Source: G963665185 sp963665185 (GTDB lineage: Bacteria > Desulfobacterota > Desulfovibrionia > Desulfovibrionales > Desulfovibrionaceae). Taken from it: DNA of 64,000 bases. Below the pieces are notes generated by a model. The model did no database searches and was not told the DNA's origin. It saw nothing but the letters and a program-made list of their open reading frames with translations. Position 1 is the first letter of the stretch, and every line of letters begins with the position of its first letter. The position numbers and the translations under genes were made by a program. The stretch covers positions 233,678 to 297,677 of the forward strand of contig CAXXPO010000018.1 of the NCBI GenBank assembly GCA_963665185.2, in the 5' to 3' direction. Below, in pieces: positions 60,635 to 64,000 of the stretch.

Positions 60635-61339
60635 TTATTTCGTGGCTTGGGACATGTTCAGCAAAAATTGGTCCGCAACGCAGATGGGATCAGACGCCGT
60701 GGTGATGGGGCGGCCTACGACAATGAAATTCGAGCCTTCTCGCACGGCATGCGCCGGGGTTGCCACGCGTGATTGGTCGTCCTCTGCCTTGCCCATTCGG
60801 ATACCCGGCGTCAGGCAGATAAAAGCTTCGTGCATACTTTGTTTCATGACAGCTACTTCTAACGCGGAACAAACAATTCCGTCCAGTCCGGCGGTCGCAG
60901 CTATCCGGGCCAGATTTGCTGCGGCCTGAGACGCTCCTCGTCCATACACGGAAAAAGCCTGACCATCATCCAGACTGGTCAGCGCGGTCACTCCCAGAAG
61001 GATGGGGCTGTTGCTCCCCCTTGATATTGCATCATGTTTGGCCTGCACTGCGGCGCGGAGCATACTTTCTCCGCCCGAGCAATGCAGGGTCAGCATGTCC
61101 GCACCGGTTCGGGCAGCACTGCTTACCGCACCATACACGGTGTTGGGAATATCGTGAAATTTTAGATCCAGAAAAACATTGCAGCCCAGGTCTTTGATCT
61201 GGCTGACGATTGCCGGACCTTGGTTGCAGAACAATTCCAGCCCAACCTTCATCCAAGAGACGCGTTCACGCAACATCCGGGCCATTTCCAATGCAGGGGC
61301 GGCTTCAGGAAAATCCAGTGCAACGACGAGTTCGGCCAT
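60635..61339 (-). CDS. pyrF: orotidine 5'-phosphate decarboxylase
   Basis: A 234-residue TIM-barrel enzyme that makes UMP from OMP. LDFPEAAPA (about 8-16) and the catalytic DLKFHDIPNTV (about 57-67, with Lys59 between the two acidic residues) are intact, and LTPGIRM plus VGRPIT form the phosphate site. It lies one base after the gmk stop and 11 nt before the TPR gene. Confidence 0.96.
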   Translation of the reverse strand: MAELVVALDFPEAAPALEMARMLRERVSWMKVGLELFCNQGPAIVSQIKDLGCNVFLDLKFHDIPNTVYGAVSSAARTGADMLTLHCSGGESMLRAAVQAKHDAISRGSNSPILLGVTALTSLDDGQAFSVYGRGASQAAANLARIAATAGLDGIVCSALEVAVMKQSMHEAFICLTPGIRMGKAEDDQSRVATPAHAVREGSNFIVVGRPITTASDPICVADQFLLNMSQATK

Positions 61340-61340
61340 G

Positions 61341-61964
61341 TCAGCTCCAGCTTCCCATTATCGAAGGGATAAGATCGGGGTTGGCCACCGGGGTGAGTTT
61401 GCAGGCTAGATAGACGGCGCGCAACTGAGCATAGGCGATTTCCAGGTTGTCGTTGACGATCAGGTAGTCGAAGTCTGCGGCGGCTTCAAGTTCCTTGCGG
61501 GCGTTGGCCAGACGTTTTTCAATGGTCTTGGCGTCGTCCGTCCCCCGGTTGTTCAGCCGTTGCAGCAATGCTTGGCGGGAGGGGGGCAACAGAAACACAT
61601 AGCAACCTTGATGCATGCGTTCGCGAATCTGGGTCGCTCCCTGAACGTCAATGTCGAAAAGGAGGTCGAGTCCGGCGTCCAGGTTTTTTTGCACCTCATC
61701 CATTGGGGTGGCGTAGAAGTTGCCGTGCACTTCGGCCCACTCCACAAATTTCCCGGCATTGCGCATGGCCAGAAAATCGTTGCGTGAAATAAAGTGGTAA
61801 TCCCTCCCGTTTTCTTCTCCTGGCCGGGGGGGACGGGTGGTGCAGGACACTGAAAATCGCAAACTGGGGAATTCATTCATGAGTCGGCGCACCAGTGTGC
61901 TTTTTCCTGTTCCGGAGGGGGCGCAGAGTACAAAAAAATGGCCTTTGGCCGTGGCTGGTTTCAT
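61341..61964 (-). CDS. gmk: guanylate kinase
   Basis: A 207-residue enzyme phosphorylating GMP to GDP. The P-loop is APSGTGKSTL (about 14-23); the GMP-binding stretch has SCTTRPPRPGEENGRDYHF (about 41-59) and DIDVQGATQIRE (about 99-110). The ATG overlaps the remA-like stop by 4 nt. The yicC-remA-gmk order seen here is the same as in many bacteria, including Bacillus. Confidence 0.97.
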   Translation of the reverse strand: MKPATAKGHFFVLCAPSGTGKSTLVRRLMNEFPSLRFSVSCTTRPPRPGEENGRDYHFISRNDFLAMRNAGKFVEWAEVHGNFYATPMDEVQKNLDAGLDLLFDIDVQGATQIRERMHQGCYVFLLPPSRQALLQRLNNRGTDDAKTIEKRLANARKELEAAADFDYLIVNDNLEIAYAQLRAVYLACKLTPVANPDLIPSIMGSWS

Positions 61965-62278
61965 GCTGTTTCTCCGTCTATGCCCATGCGCTGGGTGATG
62001 GTTTCCGCCTGTATTGCGGAGAGCACTACGTGGTTGGAGTCGAGAATGATTATCGAGCGGGTTTTGCGCCCCTGGGTGGCGTCTATAAGCCGTCCGTCCT
62101 TGCGGGCGTCCTCGCGCAATCTGCGCATGGGCGAAGACGCCGGATTGACAATGGCAATGACCCGCGTGCCGATGAGGTAGTTGCCGAAACCAATGCTGAA
62201 AAGCCCTGGTTTGCGGCCGACTTTGGGTATCTTGCCTTCTGTCTGGGCTACTCCAGATTTTGAACCTGTTCCCTGCAT
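61961..62278 (-). CDS. remA: RemA/DUF370 family DNA-binding protein
   Basis: A 105-residue protein of the family whose Bacillus member RemA is a DNA-wrapping activator of matrix genes. The core GFGNYLIGTRVIAIVNPASSPMRRLREDARKDGRLIDATQGRKTRSIIILDSNHVVLSAI is well kept. An N-terminal extension of about 25 residues precedes it; the start at 62278 follows GGAATTGGAAAA and overlaps the end of yicC by 31 nt. It sits between yicC and gmk as in other phyla. Its targets here are unknown. Confidence 0.88.
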   Translation of the reverse strand: MQGTGSKSGVAQTEGKIPKVGRKPGLFSIGFGNYLIGTRVIAIVNPASSPMRRLREDARKDGRLIDATQGRKTRSIIILDSNHVVLSAIQAETITQRMGIDGETA

Positions 62279-63128
62279 TTTTCCAATTCCGTTTTAAAAT
62301 CTACGACAATGGAAGATATCTCACTGTTCTGAGCCTTATTGCCACAGGTGTTGATTTCGCGAAAGGTTTCCTGCAACAGAAAATCCAGGCGTTTGCCGCT
62401 TTCGCCGCCTTTGTCCAGCACCTTGCCGATGCGGCTGAGGTGAGCTGCCAGCCGTGTCAGTTCTTCAGAAACATCGATACGGTCGGTCAGGATCACAGTT
62501 TCCTGAAGCATACGATCTTCGGAATATTCCGCGCCCATGGCATCGAGCATGCCCTGCACCCGTTCCTTGAGCACGGTGAGTTTTTCCTCACGCACTTTGG
62601 GATGCCTTCCTCAATGCGGGCAAGATACCCCCTGAGAGTTGACATCCGGGCCTGCAGGTCATCCAGCGTGGCCTTGCCTTCCTGGGCGCGGGACTTATCC
62701 CATGCCTCAAGCGCCTGCTTCAGGGCCACGGCGATATCGCCAGCCAAGTCCGGGTTGGTTTCTCCACCCACGTCCTGCCACAGCATGGACATGTTCAAAA
62801 GCTTGTTTATGTCCGGTGTGAACTGCAGGTTTTGTTCTCCGGCAAAGGAGCGCATCTGGTCAAGCATGGAGGCGGCCATGGTCTGGTTGAATTTCAGGCC
62901 GAGAATATCTGCCCGATTGATCTGCACGTTCAGAAAAAGGTCCACCCGACCGCGCGAAGCGAAACGACGCACCATTTTTTCCCAGGAAGGTTCCAGGCTG
63001 CGCAGAAATACTGGGGTGCGCCATTTGGTGTCAAGAAATCTGGAGTTGACGCTTTTTACTTCCCAGGCCACGGACCAGTCGGCTCCGTTGGCTTCCGCCC
63101 GTCCGAAGCCAGTCATGCTTTTGATCAT
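62248..63128 (-). CDS. yicC: YicC-family endoribonuclease-like protein, split by a -1 frame change
   Basis: The YicC family is near 290 residues. Here the first frame starts at 63128 (AAGGAGAACTATA before ATG; MIKSMTGFGRAEANG) and reads as YicC through ARIEEGIPK, then loses similarity and stops at 62493. The frame one base back continues as YicC from VREEKLTVLKERV to EKCREQVQNLE, ending at 62248. The change of frame falls at 62595-62601, where the message reads C CCA AAG, a classic -1 slip heptamer; joining there gives about 293 residues. So this is either a programmed frameshift, a real disrupting mutation or a sequence error. E. coli YicC has been linked to RNA degradation. Confidence 0.8.
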
Positions 63129-63208
63129 TATAGTTCTCCTTGGCAGGGCGTCTAAGACGGCTGCCGGATTACGTCGGCAAAATCCATTATTTTGAATGCT
63201 GCGGTTGC

Positions 63209-64000
63209 TCAGAGAGCTGCAACCAACAGTCTTTGGCCCTTCGGTTGTACAGGTCTGGCCTTGACCAATTGTCCGGGTGGTACATTTGGTTCTGGGCCTT
63301 CAAAAAAGCATTCCGTATAATACTGGTTCGTGCCGTTGGCCGGTTTGTTTTGTTCCAACGCCACCTCCACTTCGTCCAAGGTTGCCAAGCGGCGGATAAA
63401 TGCAATTTTTTTGTCAGTGACAATATCCCGCAACTGTTTGGCTCTGTTTATTTTTTCCGTTTGCGATACGGGGTTGTCCATTTTTGCAGCAAGGGTTCCA
63501 GGACGTGCAGAATACGGGAAAACATGGGCATAGGAAAGCGGAAGAAGTTCCGTGTATTCGAGAGTCTGCTGGAATTCGTAGTTGGTTTCTCCGGGAAAAC
63601 CGCAGATGAAATCTGCTCCCAATCCGTATGCCGGCCAGATGGAGGCAAGCTCTTTCAGAAAAATGTGGATTCCCGCCATATCATAACTCTTTCGTCCCAT
63701 GCGGAGCAGGACTTCGGGCGACAGGCTTTGCAGGGACAGATGCAGGTGGGGACAAACCAGCGGAACCTCGGATAGGGTGCGCAGTGCCTTGTCCTTCATT
63801 TTTCCCGTCAGTTGGGCGGGGTACAGGGACGAAAGGCGGAAGCGGGCCTTGCCAAGGTACTTGTCTGCGTAACGCGTGTTAAACAGGCGCAACAGGTCCC
63901 ACATATCCGCTATTTGCGGGGATGCTTCGTCCCGCCCGTACTGGGCCAGGTTGATACCGCTGATGACTATTTCCCCGAATCCCCCTGCCAGAAGACGGTC
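63209..64000 (-). CDS. mtaB: tRNA t6A37 methylthiotransferase MtaB-like (5' part outside the window)
   Basis: A radical-SAM enzyme that adds a methylthio group to t6A37 of tRNA. The visible 263 residues run from GGFGEIVISGINLAQYGRD, through the SAM-fold HLHLSLQSLSPEVLLRMGRKSY and the DFICGFPGETNYEFQQT motif, to the C-terminal TRAM-like region with KPANGTNQYYTECFFEGP. The radical-SAM CxxxCxxC cluster lies upstream of base 64000 and is not seen. MtaB is preferred over MiaB because of GINLAQYGRD and the short C-terminus; the distinction is not certain. It precedes yicC by 80 nt. Confidence 0.85.
   Translation of the reverse strand, partial: DRLLAGGFGEIVISGINLAQYGRDEASPQIADMWDLLRLFNTRYADKYLGKARFRLSSLYPAQLTGKMKDKALRTLSEVPLVCPHLHLSLQSLSPEVLLRMGRKSYDMAGIHIFLKELASIWPAYGLGADFICGFPGETNYEFQQTLEYTELLPLSYAHVFPYSARPGTLAAKMDNPVSQTEKINRAKQLRDIVTDKKIAFIRRLATLDEVEVALEQNKPANGTNQYYTECFFEGPEPNVPPGQLVKARPVQPKGQRLLVAAL

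Noticed and set aside
1..64000. CRISPR arrays, prophage or plasmid-origin features
   Set aside because: No regularly spaced repeats, cas genes, phage structural genes or replication-origin clusters were seen anywhere in the window.

Overview
The window reads as chromosome of a Gram-negative, anaerobic, sulfate-reducing-type deltaproteobacterium close to Desulfovibrio/Pseudodesulfovibrio. Outer-membrane genes (lptD, hldD, a TonB-dependent receptor) show a diderm cell. An HcpR-type regulator beside hydroxylamine reductase with a TTGAC-N4-GTCAA operator, a sulfide-dependent Thi4 thiazole synthase, Mrp/NifX-like genes with a sigma-54 activator, hypAB and a selenocysteine-containing IscA-like gene all fit that group. 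The assignment rests on gene content only.

Layout. 1-2.2 kb: the end of a possible gene, then a complete IS1182/IS5-type insertion sequence with 19-bp inverted ends. 2.2-8.7 kb: tRNA-Leu(CAG), ribF and a ClC channel on the plus strand, a large chemoreceptor on the minus strand, a TudS/DUF523 protein and a small ORF. 8.7-10.4 kb: gene-poor debris holding a transposase fragment, an Hsp20 remnant, a small cytochrome c with an odd haem motif and a broken hemerythrin-like gene. 10.6-15.2 kb: TPP riboswitch plus thi4, DUF457, an alpha/beta hydrolase, a methyltransferase and a YkgJ-type protein. 15.4-18.5 kb: a polar amino-acid ABC operon. 18.5-21 kb: hcpR and hcp. 21-29.7 kb: small conserved proteins, ettA, an MFS exporter, hisF/hisH and a DsbA-like lipoprotein. 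29.8-37.3 kb: hldD, an MFS transporter, mutL and lptD. 37.4-42.6 kb: Mrp ATPase, two NifX-like proteins behind a sigma-54 promoter, the sigma-54 activator, hypB, hypA and an IscA-like protein. 42.6-49.6 kb: a compact uptake operon (AraC regulator, TonB-dependent receptor, methyltransferase, substrate-binding protein, permease, ATPase). 49.6-55.7 kb: a HEFTH membrane protein, the selenoprotein, pyrR, an EamA transporter and a hybrid histidine kinase. 55.9-64 kb: a tight minus-strand run of housekeeping genes (mtaB, yicC, remA-like, gmk, pyrF, TPR, HDOD, recJ, AI-2E family).

Most notable: (1) an IscA/HesB-like gene whose conserved Cys codon is an in-frame TGA followed by a SECIS-like hairpin, with an all-Cys paralogue 8 kb away; (2) yicC split by a -1 frame change exactly at a C CCA AAG slippery heptamer; (3) the AraC/TonB/methyltransferase/ABC operon, whose substrate is unknown and which is the best candidate here for an undescribed system; (4) a sigma-54-controlled Mrp/NifX-like cluster with a GAFTDA-variant activator.

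All names come from reading the sequence and translations; no database search was possible.
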